Positions 56,003-64,000 of a stretch of 64,000 nt of DNA are shown here, one piece after another. Position 1 is the first letter of the stretch; each line of letters opens with the position of its first letter. The position numbers and the translations under genes were made by a program. The DNA is from a virus, in the IMG/VR virus record IMGVR_UViG_3300025809_000014, positions 1 to 64,000 of that record. One strand, written 5' to 3'. The notes under the pieces are model-generated. The model was given only the letters and a program-made list of their open reading frames with translations. It had not been told where the DNA came from and did not search any database.

Positions 56003-57872
56003 TTTACTTAGACAGATAGACTGTAAGATAGCAGAGCTTGCTAACGGTGCATACAATAATGTTGTATTCATGTTAGGTGATTGTGTTCCTGCTACTACAA
56101 TTGTTCAGTTACTAGCATATAAACGTATATTAACGTTTAAATACTGCAATCCTCATTATGGAGGATGTTCGTCTGTCAATGATATTGCTGGTAAAGTTAT
56201 TCGTTTAACATCTGGATGTGTTGCTAAATGTAACGAACCTACAGTATGTGAAATAACAACATGCCCTATACCTATAGTACCAAACCCAACAACTACAACA
56301 ACTACTACTTCTCCAATAATTTGTGAGTTTAGTGGAAATATAATTTGTATTCCACCAACAACCACTACAACTACTACTACTATATTACCAGATTGTAGAG
56401 TTGAAGGATGTTTCCAAATTAGAGAGATCCCACCTCCACCTCAATGTGATGCACCTTTTAATACAAATTTACCAGAAGGTTTCCCTGATGGTATAACAGG
56501 TAACGGTACAAAAGTATTATCTAATGGTGTTCAATTAACTACAACTTATACAGGACCAACAATTTCACCTTTTTTATTAACAGATCCTGGAACAGAGGAG
56601 TTATGTGATGGAGTATTGATTAATACATATAATGATACTGACAAGACTCAGCTACCTCTAATAATAGGAGGATCTATAGTTTTAGAATTTGACCCACCTG
56701 TAGTTTCTGTAGCACTTGTTAGTACTGGATACGGATACAGTAGTTTATTAGGTGAGGTAGAAACTATAACTGTAGAGTCTTTAGATCCTATTATAGGTGA
56801 AACATTACTTAGCTGTAGCTTAAATGAAGCTAATGCTACATACGAAACAACTCAAGTTAATGAAAATCAAATTAACTTAACAGGTGTACAAATTAGCCCA
56901 AGTTTACAAACTGGTATTACTGTTATTACACCAGAAGCAGGAGGTATATCTAGATTAGTATTAACTAACACTACAAGTCTTCCATTAGCTGGTGTAGCAT
57001 TTGATTTATATGCATGTGGTGGAGTAGCTCCAACAACTACAACCACTACAACTGTTATTCCACCAGGTCCTGAGTGTACAGAGGGGCTGGATGTAGCATT
57101 TGTAATTGATTATACTGCATCTATGACTAGTGTAATTGAAAATGTAAAATCAGGAGTAGCAGGTATTGTAAATGCTATTTATACTCAGTCAGGTGCTGGT
57201 GGGTATAGATTAGCTCTAACTACTAGTGATCAATATTTTGATACAATAGATCCATATTATGGAAATTGTTTTGATTATTTACAATTACCATTATCTCAAA
57301 GATTAATAGAAGGACCTTTTCCAACAGCAGCACCAAATTCTATTGACACAAACATAGTAAGTACTGCTTGGGAAAAATTTAGTGATAATAATCAAGCAAC
57401 ATTTAATGCACAACTTCAAAAATTAAATGAAGGTGTAGATGGTAATTGTATACAAATAGGAGAGGGTGCAGCTGGTCCAGAACCTTGTGATTATGTTTCC
57501 AAATTAATTATAGAATCAGATTTTGTAGGAGCATTTAGACCAACTGCTGCAAAGCGTATTATTATATTAACTGATCAATTTCCAGGAAGCACTAGAGATT
57601 ATTTTGACGTAGTTACTTGGCAAGGTATACAAGATCTAATTACACATGCTAATGCAAATGGAATTAAATATTTTGTTTTAGGTATGGGTGTTAATTTGGT
57701 TGGTGGTCCATATCCAAATACTAATCAAAGTGTTGCTGGTATATATCCATGGAGAGAGTTAGCAGAACAAACTGGTGGAGATTGGAGCTTTGATGCAACT
57801 TCAGAAGAAATACAACAGCAAATAGTAGCTGGATGTGAGACAACTACAACTACAACCACAAATCAAAACTAA
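55953..57872 (+). CDS. Modular virion protein with poly-Thr linkers and VWA domain
   Basis: The 639-residue protein is built from modules joined by Thr tracts (about 113-119, 135-142, 361-367 and the C-terminus). A Cys-rich N-terminal module comes first. A beta domain with LPEGFPDGITGNGTKVLSNG begins near 171 and has a paralogue in the next gene. A C-terminal von Willebrand factor A-like domain (about 378-625) has a MIDAS-like Asp386-x-Thr-x-Ser390 (DYTAS). VWA domains bind metal-dependent ligands, so this could be a virion adhesin. It lies before the 1102-residue modular protein. Confidence 0.75.
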   Translation: MLTPRLTNCQDCHKIPDLLRQIDCKIAELANGAYNNVVFMLGDCVPATTIVQLLAYKRILTFKYCNPHYGGCSSVNDIAGKVIRLTSGCVAKCNEPTVCEITTCPIPIVPNPTTTTTTTSPIICEFSGNIICIPPTTTTTTTTILPDCRVEGCFQIREIPPPPQCDAPFNTNLPEGFPDGITGNGTKVLSNGVQLTTTYTGPTISPFLLTDPGTEELCDGVLINTYNDTDKTQLPLIIGGSIVLEFDPPVVSVALVSTGYGYSSLLGEVETITVESLDPIIGETLLSCSLNEANATYETTQVNENQINLTGVQISPSLQTGITVITPEAGGISRLVLTNTTSLPLAGVAFDLYACGGVAPTTTTTTTVIPPGPECTEGLDVAFVIDYTASMTSVIENVKSGVAGIVNAIYTQSGAGGYRLALTTSDQYFDTIDPYYGNCFDYLQLPLSQRLIEGPFPTAAPNSIDTNIVSTAWEKFSDNNQATFNAQLQKLNEGVDGNCIQIGEGAAGPEPCDYVSKLIIESDFVGAFRPTAAKRIIILTDQFPGSTRDYFDVVTWQGIQDLITHANANGIKYFVLGMGVNLVGGPYPNTNQSVAGIYPWRELAEQTGGDWSFDATSEEIQQQIVAGCETTTTTTTNQN

Positions 57873-57881
57873 GTAAAGAAA

Positions 57882-60800
57882 ATGATAATATTTATAACAT
57901 TAAGTTTCGCAGGTGCAGAGTCAGGTCCTTTTGATCTGTACTCTGATGTTGATGGTTTTACTACACCATTTGCACAAAATGTAAGCAAGGCTGACCTTTT
58001 ATTAGGTTATGAAGCCGTAGCTCCTGATGGAACAACAACTGTTAGATTGTTAGATTTAGGTGCAGACTGTGCACCCTTTACAACAGATATATACAACTGT
58101 GCTACACCAAATTGTGATTTCTCTGGAGAGATTAATTGTATAATACCAGACTGTAACTTTAGTGGAACAATTGTTTGCCCTGCGCCAGAAACTACAACCA
58201 CCACTACTACTGGATATCCAGGATTCTCACCATGTACTTGGTCAACTTATGGAGGTAACCCTGGAGAAATAGCTGTATACGACTTTAATACTGGTTCATC
58301 AACCGTGGTGTTAGTACCTAATGATTTTACAACCACTTCAGGAATAAACAGACCTATCTGTTCTACATCAAGTAAGTTATGGTTAGCTGGCTATCCTGCA
58401 TCTTCTACAACTTGTGGTAATATTAATATAACTAAACCAGAAGGTTTCCCTAATGCTGTAACAGGAAATGGAACAAAAACATTATCTAATGGTGTAGTGT
58501 TAACTACAACATATACTGGTCCTGCTCCAATATATGATTCACAACCAGGAAATTGGGAGGTATGTGATGGATTTTACCTAAATCGGACAAATACTAGTAC
58601 AAGTGCAAGTTTCTCATTAAAAGTTAATGGAGAATTGACTATGGAGTTTGATCCTCCTATAAACTGTATTCAATTTATATCTAGTGCATGGGGTTATAGT
58701 GGAGATCCAAAAACAGAAGGTGATATGGAGATTGTATCTGTAACCAGTGCGTCTTCTATTATAGGTGAGCAGATTATGCAATGTACTAGAGGTAATGATC
58801 CTGAAGACATTCCTACATACCAAACAATACAGATAAGTCCAAATCAAGTTAACATGCAAGGTTATCAGGAGTTTGAAAATTCGTCTTTTCAAGTTGGATC
58901 AACTAGAATTATATCAGAAGAGAACGGTATTTCAAAATTAGTACTTACTAATATATCTCCAACAAATGTGAGGGGAGTAATTATTGATTTCTATGTAGAC
59001 GATATTTCGGTTACAAATAATCCTACTGGACTTCAATATATTAGAGAATGGGATATAGATACATCTGGTGCTACACCAACTCTATCTTTTGTTAGAGAAA
59101 TATCTATTGACGTAGATAATCTATCTAACCAAGGTATATGGGGAAGTGAAATAACTGCAATAGCTACAACTACTGACAATAATACATTACTTGCAGGATT
59201 TGGTGCAAGAGATAATGGCGAAACTAGTATGGGTGTTTACTCATGGGATATTTCTACATCTGGTAATATTTTACTAAATGAAAGTAATAAAATAGATAAA
59301 GCATCTGTAAGTTTTGGTAATACGTTTGGAATTATAACAGAGCTTACAGGAATGTTTATCACTAATGATGACAATGTTATTCTTTCTGCTAGATACTACG
59401 AAGATGAAAGTCCTAATAATGCAGCAAACCGTGTAAGACAATATGAAGGACTAGACTTAAGTTCTTGGACATCATCATCACCTGTTATTAATTTACAACA
59501 GCGTGGTGTTCCTGAATTTACCACTGCGTGGACTAGTACAAGTAAAGCTATGCCTGTATGGGGCGTAAATGGATTATTACAGGTAATTCAACCAGAAACA
59601 CTTCAAGTATATAACATTGATCAAATAGGACCATACAATGCTACACTGTCAGGTACAGTGGCTGATGATACTGTTTGGATACACACATCAACTGGTTGTG
59701 CAAATGTTAATATTCAGTATGATGATTGTGAAGGAGCTACGTGGATACCTGCATTAACTGAACAAATTGAAGATGAGTGGGTATATACAGGACCTGCTAC
59801 TTTTACATATGCAGGAGTTGAGGTTACAGCTAGTGCCACTCAAGATAATATGAGATTACAATCAGGTGATACTATAGGAGGTATACCACAAGAAGGATGT
59901 AGTGGAATATCTAACCCATCTGCAAATAATGTATTAACAACTCTTAAAGGTTTTGATTTTACTATTACGTTAAGTTTTTCACAGCCTGTTAATAATATTC
60001 CTATTAGAGCTGCTGTACTTAATAGTCAACCTGACTTAAGTTCTGGAGATGTTTATACATTTGACACAAACACAGGAACACCTACTGTATCAATTAGTAC
60101 TGGATGTAATGTTCAAGTGCAAGGAAATAAAATAGGTGGAGGTGTACCAGATTACAATACTGAAGGTGACGGAGAGTTTATTGTATCGTCTGATGAAAAC
60201 TATACAATTTTAACTATATCTGGTGATGCACCAACTGGAGGACCATTATTATTAGGTTGTTTAGAAGTTGAAAAAAACTGTACATGGGCAACACCTTTTA
60301 GAGGAAGTGCTGGAGCTGATACAGTGTTTATATATAACCCACTAGCTAATACATATTTACCACAATCTCTTTCAAATGGGTTTGGTAGTGTATTTGACTA
60401 TCTCAGAGGAAATTTTAGCTCAGAGAATATTTTGTTTTTTGCAAAAAAAGATGGATCTGATCTTCGTATAAAAAGATATAATATAGGACAAGGTTTAACA
60501 TACATTGATGAGATAGTAGTAACTGCTCCTTCTGGTGAACAATTTTCAGCACCAGTTACATGTGCGATAGATGATAATACTCTTTTATTAAATACAACCC
60601 AAGGAACTCTAGGGTACGTTGGTAAAATATATAAACTAGTAATAAATTCAGACGGTACAACTACACTAACATTCTTATTTACTTTAGAAAGTGAGAGACC
60701 TTATTGGACATCTCCGATATTTTCAAATAATAAAATAATATATCAGAGACTAGATACTCAAGATATTGGCGATCCACGTTATATAGTTCAAAGGGATTAC

Positions 60801-61190
60801 GCTACCTTAGATATAGAACTTGAAATAAATGTAACATACTTAGACATTGGTGGATCATCACCAGATGGGTATCTTATTCAGAACACTACCCAGTCTATGT
60901 TTTTCTATGAGGATAAAATGTACATACTTGTAAGTGGTATTAAATTATATGAAATAGATACAACTTTCCCTTACAATACTACATTAATAAATGAAAACAC
61001 AGAATTCTTTGGTCCAGGAGAATTTAATAATCAATATTTAAGAGCTTGGAGTAATTCAGGTGAATGTAGTTCAAACCTATCTTTCATTCCAACAAATGAA
61101 ACTACAACAACTACCACTAGTGTAACAACGCTACCACCAAATGCTCCAAATACAATATGGATAAAGTTTAACCCTGTAACTCCAGCATAG
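57882..61190 (+). CDS. Large modular virion protein with poly-Thr linkers
   Basis: The 1102-residue protein starts MIIFITLSFAGAESGPFDLYSD, resembling a recurrent phage N-terminal module with FDLYSDVDGF. It has Thr linkers (about 103-109 and 1076-1081), the beta module KPEGFPNAVTGNGTKTLSNG (paralogue of the preceding gene), and repeated beta segments with YSWDIS, DDTVWIHT and VQVQGN. Part may be a beta-propeller. It ends near another Thr tract and lies before the serine protease. Host-contact or baseplate function is inferred. Confidence 0.7.
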   Translation: MIIFITLSFAGAESGPFDLYSDVDGFTTPFAQNVSKADLLLGYEAVAPDGTTTVRLLDLGADCAPFTTDIYNCATPNCDFSGEINCIIPDCNFSGTIVCPAPETTTTTTTGYPGFSPCTWSTYGGNPGEIAVYDFNTGSSTVVLVPNDFTTTSGINRPICSTSSKLWLAGYPASSTTCGNINITKPEGFPNAVTGNGTKTLSNGVVLTTTYTGPAPIYDSQPGNWEVCDGFYLNRTNTSTSASFSLKVNGELTMEFDPPINCIQFISSAWGYSGDPKTEGDMEIVSVTSASSIIGEQIMQCTRGNDPEDIPTYQTIQISPNQVNMQGYQEFENSSFQVGSTRIISEENGISKLVLTNISPTNVRGVIIDFYVDDISVTNNPTGLQYIREWDIDTSGATPTLSFVREISIDVDNLSNQGIWGSEITAIATTTDNNTLLAGFGARDNGETSMGVYSWDISTSGNILLNESNKIDKASVSFGNTFGIITELTGMFITNDDNVILSARYYEDESPNNAANRVRQYEGLDLSSWTSSSPVINLQQRGVPEFTTAWTSTSKAMPVWGVNGLLQVIQPETLQVYNIDQIGPYNATLSGTVADDTVWIHTSTGCANVNIQYDDCEGATWIPALTEQIEDEWVYTGPATFTYAGVEVTASATQDNMRLQSGDTIGGIPQEGCSGISNPSANNVLTTLKGFDFTITLSFSQPVNNIPIRAAVLNSQPDLSSGDVYTFDTNTGTPTVSISTGCNVQVQGNKIGGGVPDYNTEGDGEFIVSSDENYTILTISGDAPTGGPLLLGCLEVEKNCTWATPFRGSAGADTVFIYNPLANTYLPQSLSNGFGSVFDYLRGNFSSENILFFAKKDGSDLRIKRYNIGQGLTYIDEIVVTAPSGEQFSAPVTCAIDDNTLLLNTTQGTLGYVGKIYKLVINSDGTTTLTFLFTLESERPYWTSPIFSNNKIIYQRLDTQDIGDPRYIVQRDYATLDIELEINVTYLDIGGSSPDGYLIQNTTQSMFFYEDKMYILVSGIKLYEIDTTFPYNTTLINENTEFFGPGEFNNQYLRAWSNSGECSSNLSFIPTNETTTTTTSVTTLPPNAPNTIWIKFNPVTPA

Positions 61191-61197
61191 ATAATTT

Positions 61198-62520
61198 ATG
61201 AAAGCAACACAAAAAATAAAAGATAAGTTAAGGGAGATTCGTAGATCAAATCCAGGTCTTACTTCTGTCTGGTATGGTTATAAATCATCTAATGGAATTA
61301 ACACAGGAGAGTTAAGTGTTGTATGTGGTGTTGAAAAGAAAAAACCTCTTTCAGAATTATCTGACGATGAGATTATTCCAACTGAAGTTAAAGTTGGAAG
61401 TCAGTCTATTAAAACAGATATTGTGGAAATAGGTAAACCAGAGCTACTAGGTACTTGTAATTCTGCATGTGGTGAAAACGCAGGATCAGCATCAATACCT
61501 AACAGATCATATACAAGACCTGTTAAAGGTGGTTTATCTATAAGTAGTAATAACACTAACACAAGTGTAGGTACATTTGGATTAGTTGTAAAAGATGTTG
61601 CTACAGGAGCCATATTAGGACTTAGTAATAATCATGTTACAATTGCAGATGCATTTTATACAGACTCTAGAGATTTATCTGGAGTGATACAAAATGATTA
61701 TGACCCAACAAATAACATATACCAAGGAACTGAAGGAACTGTTGCTGGAGGTAGTTGGGCAGAATACTTTACCTCAGCAAATATAATTGGAAGAGGTGTA
61801 AGATATGTTCCTGTACACCCAAAGAGTTCAGGATTAGTAAATAATGTAGATGCTGCATTATTTTCATTAACCGAAAATTCTATAGATCTTAATGAAAGCT
61901 TCAAACAAGTAGGATTAGATTCAGTTATAACAAGTAATCTTGCTTTTGCTACAACTTCGGAGATAGACAATGCTCTTGCAAGTAATCCAGAATTATATAG
62001 TTCAGGAAGAACAACAGGTCCTAAAGGTGGAGCTAGTTGTCCCATGAGAATTTTTACAACAACAGGAGGATTCCCTATTTCATATAAAAGACAAGGAGTA
62101 AACACTCAGATTGAAATGGAAGATATTATAGGATATTTTAAACCTCCTTTAGAAGATCCTACATCACAAGATCCAAGTGAACTTTGTTGTAATCCAGTAA
62201 GGGGTGGAGATTCAGGATCTGCTTTAATTGCTAATATAGGAGGAACTATAAAAGTGATTGGACTAGTTTTTGCTGGAGGTGGATCAGGATGTGATGGTGG
62301 ACCAAATTCATATCAAGTTGGATGGGCTTGTAGAATAGATGAAGTAGCTAACCAATTAGGAATCACTAGTCTTGATGCAGGTGACAAACTTACTATTGTA
62401 AATAACGCCTCAATAGAGTATGTAACTCAAATTGGAGGAAGTGATCAAATAAATAAAGAATGTGACGGAGCAACTTATTGGCAAGTTGGTCTAACGGACA
62501 CATTAAATAACCCTTGTTAA
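61198..62520 (+). CDS. Trypsin-like serine protease, virion-associated
   Basis: The 440-residue protein has the order of a chymotrypsin-fold serine protease: His146 (LSNNHVTI), Asp218 (NNVDAALFSL) and Ser339 in RGGDSGSAL. Cys pairs lie near 87/91, 330/331 and 365/378. The N-terminal ~120 residues could be a pro-region or virion-binding part. It lies between tail genes and has no signal peptide. It may process tail proteins or degrade host surface protein. The triad is clear; the target is unknown. Confidence 0.85.
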   Translation: MKATQKIKDKLREIRRSNPGLTSVWYGYKSSNGINTGELSVVCGVEKKKPLSELSDDEIIPTEVKVGSQSIKTDIVEIGKPELLGTCNSACGENAGSASIPNRSYTRPVKGGLSISSNNTNTSVGTFGLVVKDVATGAILGLSNNHVTIADAFYTDSRDLSGVIQNDYDPTNNIYQGTEGTVAGGSWAEYFTSANIIGRGVRYVPVHPKSSGLVNNVDAALFSLTENSIDLNESFKQVGLDSVITSNLAFATTSEIDNALASNPELYSSGRTTGPKGGASCPMRIFTTTGGFPISYKRQGVNTQIEMEDIIGYFKPPLEDPTSQDPSELCCNPVRGGDSGSALIANIGGTIKVIGLVFAGGGSGCDGGPNSYQVGWACRIDEVANQLGITSLDAGDKLTIVNNASIEYVTQIGGSDQINKECDGATYWQVGLTDTLNNPC

Positions 62521-62533
62521 AATATAAAATATC

Positions 62534-63634
62534 ATGTCAAATAATTGCTCAAATTGCTATAACGGATGTACTCAGATATGCTCAGATAAATGCGTTAAAT
62601 ATACAGGGGTAGATGTCCCTGTTCTAGGAATAAAAAATGGAGACTCTCTGTCTTATGTGGAGCAGTCAATAATAGGTTTTCTAACTTCAACACTTGATGG
62701 TACAGGAATATTTCCTGTAGTACCACAGACAGATATATGTCCAAGTTTACAAGCAGAACTAGACGATTGTAATCCCCTTTCATTAAATAATTACTTAACA
62801 GGAATCGTAAAGTTTTTATGTAGTTTAGAAGAACAAATTTCAGGAGAAGGAGGAGAAACACCCTTACCAGCCTATGACCTAGATTGTATAACTATACCAA
62901 CCACAGATACAAGTGACACGTTTGCAGTATTACAAAGTGTGATATATAAGGTGTGTACAGTGGCTGAGCAACTTAATGATTTTATAACTTTTGTTGAAAA
63001 CACTTATGTTAGAATTTCAGATATAAATACGTATATTGAAAACTATATACAAAATGATCCAGGTCAACAACTTATTGCTAATAGGATGGTTCCATTTTCA
63101 ATTGTTGCTGCTACTGGAGGTGCTGCATTTCTTAACAACTTTAATGCTTCTGGTGCTGGTATAGGTGAATGGGAAAGTATATATTTGTGTAATGGTGAAA
63201 ATGGAACTCCTGATTTAAGAGGTAGAGTACTAGTTGGAACTAGTGATGGAAGCATGGGTGGTGCAGCAATGGATGTAACTGTAGATCCTGCTCAACCTGA
63301 TAACCCAACTTATACAATATCAACTGCAATAGGTAATAATGGTATAGTTTTGACTCAAGGACAAATTCCTTCACACATACACGATGTTACTCTTGGACAA
63401 TCAACACCTACAATAACCCCTACAGGATGGGCAGCAGGACCTTACCTTGGTGATAGTATACCAGGTGGTGGAGGATTTGATGGTGGAAATAATGCCTTTA
63501 GACAAAGACAGTTTAATGCAAATCCCCTTCCTCCACATACACATAGTGTTACTCTTGATCCTACAGGTGGTGGACAATCACATAGTAACTATCAACCTGG
63601 ACGTGGAGTATATTATATAATTTACATACCTTAA
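62534..63634 (+). CDS. Tail fibre tip with T4 gp12-like collar motifs
   Basis: The 366-residue protein has a Cys-rich N-terminus (NCSNCYNGCTQICSDKC) and an alpha/beta middle. The C-terminal ~180 residues match phage short-tail-fibre/collar tips: LRGRVLVGTSDGSMGG, then SHIHDVT (about 279), PHTHSVT (about 333) and GQSHSNYQPGRGVYYIIYIP. The HxH motifs bind metal between subunits in T4 gp12. It is expected at the receptor-contacting tip. It follows the serine protease. Confidence 0.8.
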   Translation: MSNNCSNCYNGCTQICSDKCVKYTGVDVPVLGIKNGDSLSYVEQSIIGFLTSTLDGTGIFPVVPQTDICPSLQAELDDCNPLSLNNYLTGIVKFLCSLEEQISGEGGETPLPAYDLDCITIPTTDTSDTFAVLQSVIYKVCTVAEQLNDFITFVENTYVRISDINTYIENYIQNDPGQQLIANRMVPFSIVAATGGAAFLNNFNASGAGIGEWESIYLCNGENGTPDLRGRVLVGTSDGSMGGAAMDVTVDPAQPDNPTYTISTAIGNNGIVLTQGQIPSHIHDVTLGQSTPTITPTGWAAGPYLGDSIPGGGGFDGGNNAFRQRQFNANPLPPHTHSVTLDPTGGGQSHSNYQPGRGVYYIIYIP

Positions 63635-63645
63635 AACAAAATAAA

Positions 63646-63972
63646 ATGGCATATCTACCTGTAAACCCTTGCTGCACTGATGTAGTTTTAAATAACCCTT
63701 GTGGATGCACAAGTACATGTAATCAATGTACTAACTCCTGTGGAACAAATGGTACTGTATCGAGCACAGTTGTGTACGATGGTCCAACTCTTCCAGGATC
63801 TGGTGTAGAAGCTTGTGACACAATCAATGTAGCATTATCAAAAATAGACTCTGTTCTTGTCGAGTTAAAGAGTCAAGTTGCAACTAACACTAGTGACATT
63901 GCTTCTATTAAAGAACAGATAATAAACATTAACTCACAAATAACAAACATTAATAACAACTGTTGTTCATAA
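63646..63972 (+). CDS. Cys-rich coiled-coil protein
   Basis: The 108-residue protein has a Cys-rich N-terminal half (NPCCTDVVLNNPCGC then CNQCTNSCGT) and a helical C-terminal half (LVELKSQVATNTSDIASIKEQI), ending NNCCS. It resembles stalk/trimer proteins in layout. It follows the tip protein. Its TAA overlaps the next ATG (TAATG). Confidence 0.55.
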   Translation: MAYLPVNPCCTDVVLNNPCGCTSTCNQCTNSCGTNGTVSSTVVYDGPTLPGSGVEACDTINVALSKIDSVLVELKSQVATNTSDIASIKEQIININSQITNINNNCCS

Positions 63973-64000
63973 TGATGACCGTACTACTAACCATATCCCA
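63972..64000 (+). CDS. Start of next gene, truncated by window end
   Basis: An ATG at 63972 (shared with the preceding stop, TAATG) opens a frame of nine codons to the window edge (MMTVLLTIS). Nothing more can be said. Confidence 0.4.

Noticed and set aside
1-64000. Alternative genetic code (TAG or TGA recoding)
   Set aside because: TAG and TGA end recognisable proteins at the expected places, for example TAG at 1813-1815 and many ATGA overlaps.
1-64000. Integrase or lysogeny module
   Set aside because: No tyrosine or serine recombinase, excisionase or CI-like repressor was found in the window; absence outside the window is not excluded.
1-64000. CRISPR array
   Set aside because: No direct repeats with regular unique spacers were seen; the collagen repeats are coding and of a different type.

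Overview
The window is most of the genome of a tailed double-stranded DNA phage (Caudoviricetes) that very probably infects a member of the Bacteroidota. The DNA is strongly AT-rich. Start codons are preceded by A/T-rich stretches instead of Shine-Dalgarno purine runs, and several gaps carry the Bacteroidota promoter element TAnnTTTG, twice with a well-placed upstream TTTG. TAA, TAG and TGA all act as stops, so there is no sign of recoding. No integrase, CRISPR array or convincing tRNA was seen. Collagen-like fibres, poly-threonine linkers and many glycosyltransferases are reminiscent of aquatic phages; that habitat is inference.

Layout. (1) 1-3584 (+): the 3' end of one fibre gene and a complete collagen-like fibre. 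A convergent 986-residue protein with three glycosyltransferase modules follows (3568-6528, -). (2) 6750-8800 (+): lysis cassette with an XhlA-like protein, two small membrane proteins (one holin-like), a T7-lysozyme-type amidase and an overlapping spanin-like pair, closed by a terminator. (3) 8905-11902 (+): poly-Thr proteins around a glycosyltransferase, then small conserved proteins and three very basic proteins, closed by a terminator shared with the converging block. (4) 11950-42226 (-): the metabolic and replication block. It holds glycosyltransferases, a GroES-like protein, RecA, HNH nucleases, class I ribonucleotide reductase, a 5'-3' exonuclease, rIIA/rIIB, uracil-DNA glycosylase, an epimerase with a DUF6165 protein, DUF932, primase, an SSB-like protein, a Sak4-like ATPase, an SF2 helicase, a DnaB-type helicase, a family B DNA polymerase, and many tiny genes joined by ATGA or TAATG overlaps. 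(5) 42227-42565: a G-rich strand-switch region. (6) 42566-64000 (+): HTH, HU-like and zinc proteins, terminase, portal, scaffold, major capsid, connector and virion proteins, then modular poly-Thr proteins with a VWA domain, a virion-associated serine protease and a T4 gp12-like tail tip. The tape measure and the remaining tail genes are absent and presumably lie outside the window.

How the genes work together. The minus block makes nucleotides (NrdA/NrdB) and replicates and recombines DNA (PolB, DnaB-type helicase, primase, SSB-like, RecA, Sak4-like, exonuclease). The right plus block packages DNA and builds the particle. The left plus block adds fibres and lyses the cell. Five glycosyltransferase-type modules in the window's flanks plus an epimerase suggest sugar modification of virion fibres or the host surface.

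The observations most worth a second look are: the three-module glycosyltransferase with a TibC-like cysteine finger facing a collagen fibre; three abutting multibranched RNA-like structures at 40848-41121; the GGGTGGG-rich strand-switch region; modular poly-Thr virion proteins carrying VWA and serine protease domains; a rIIB protein with a DnaJ-like zinc motif; and a uracil-DNA glycosylase whose catalytic Asp is Cys.
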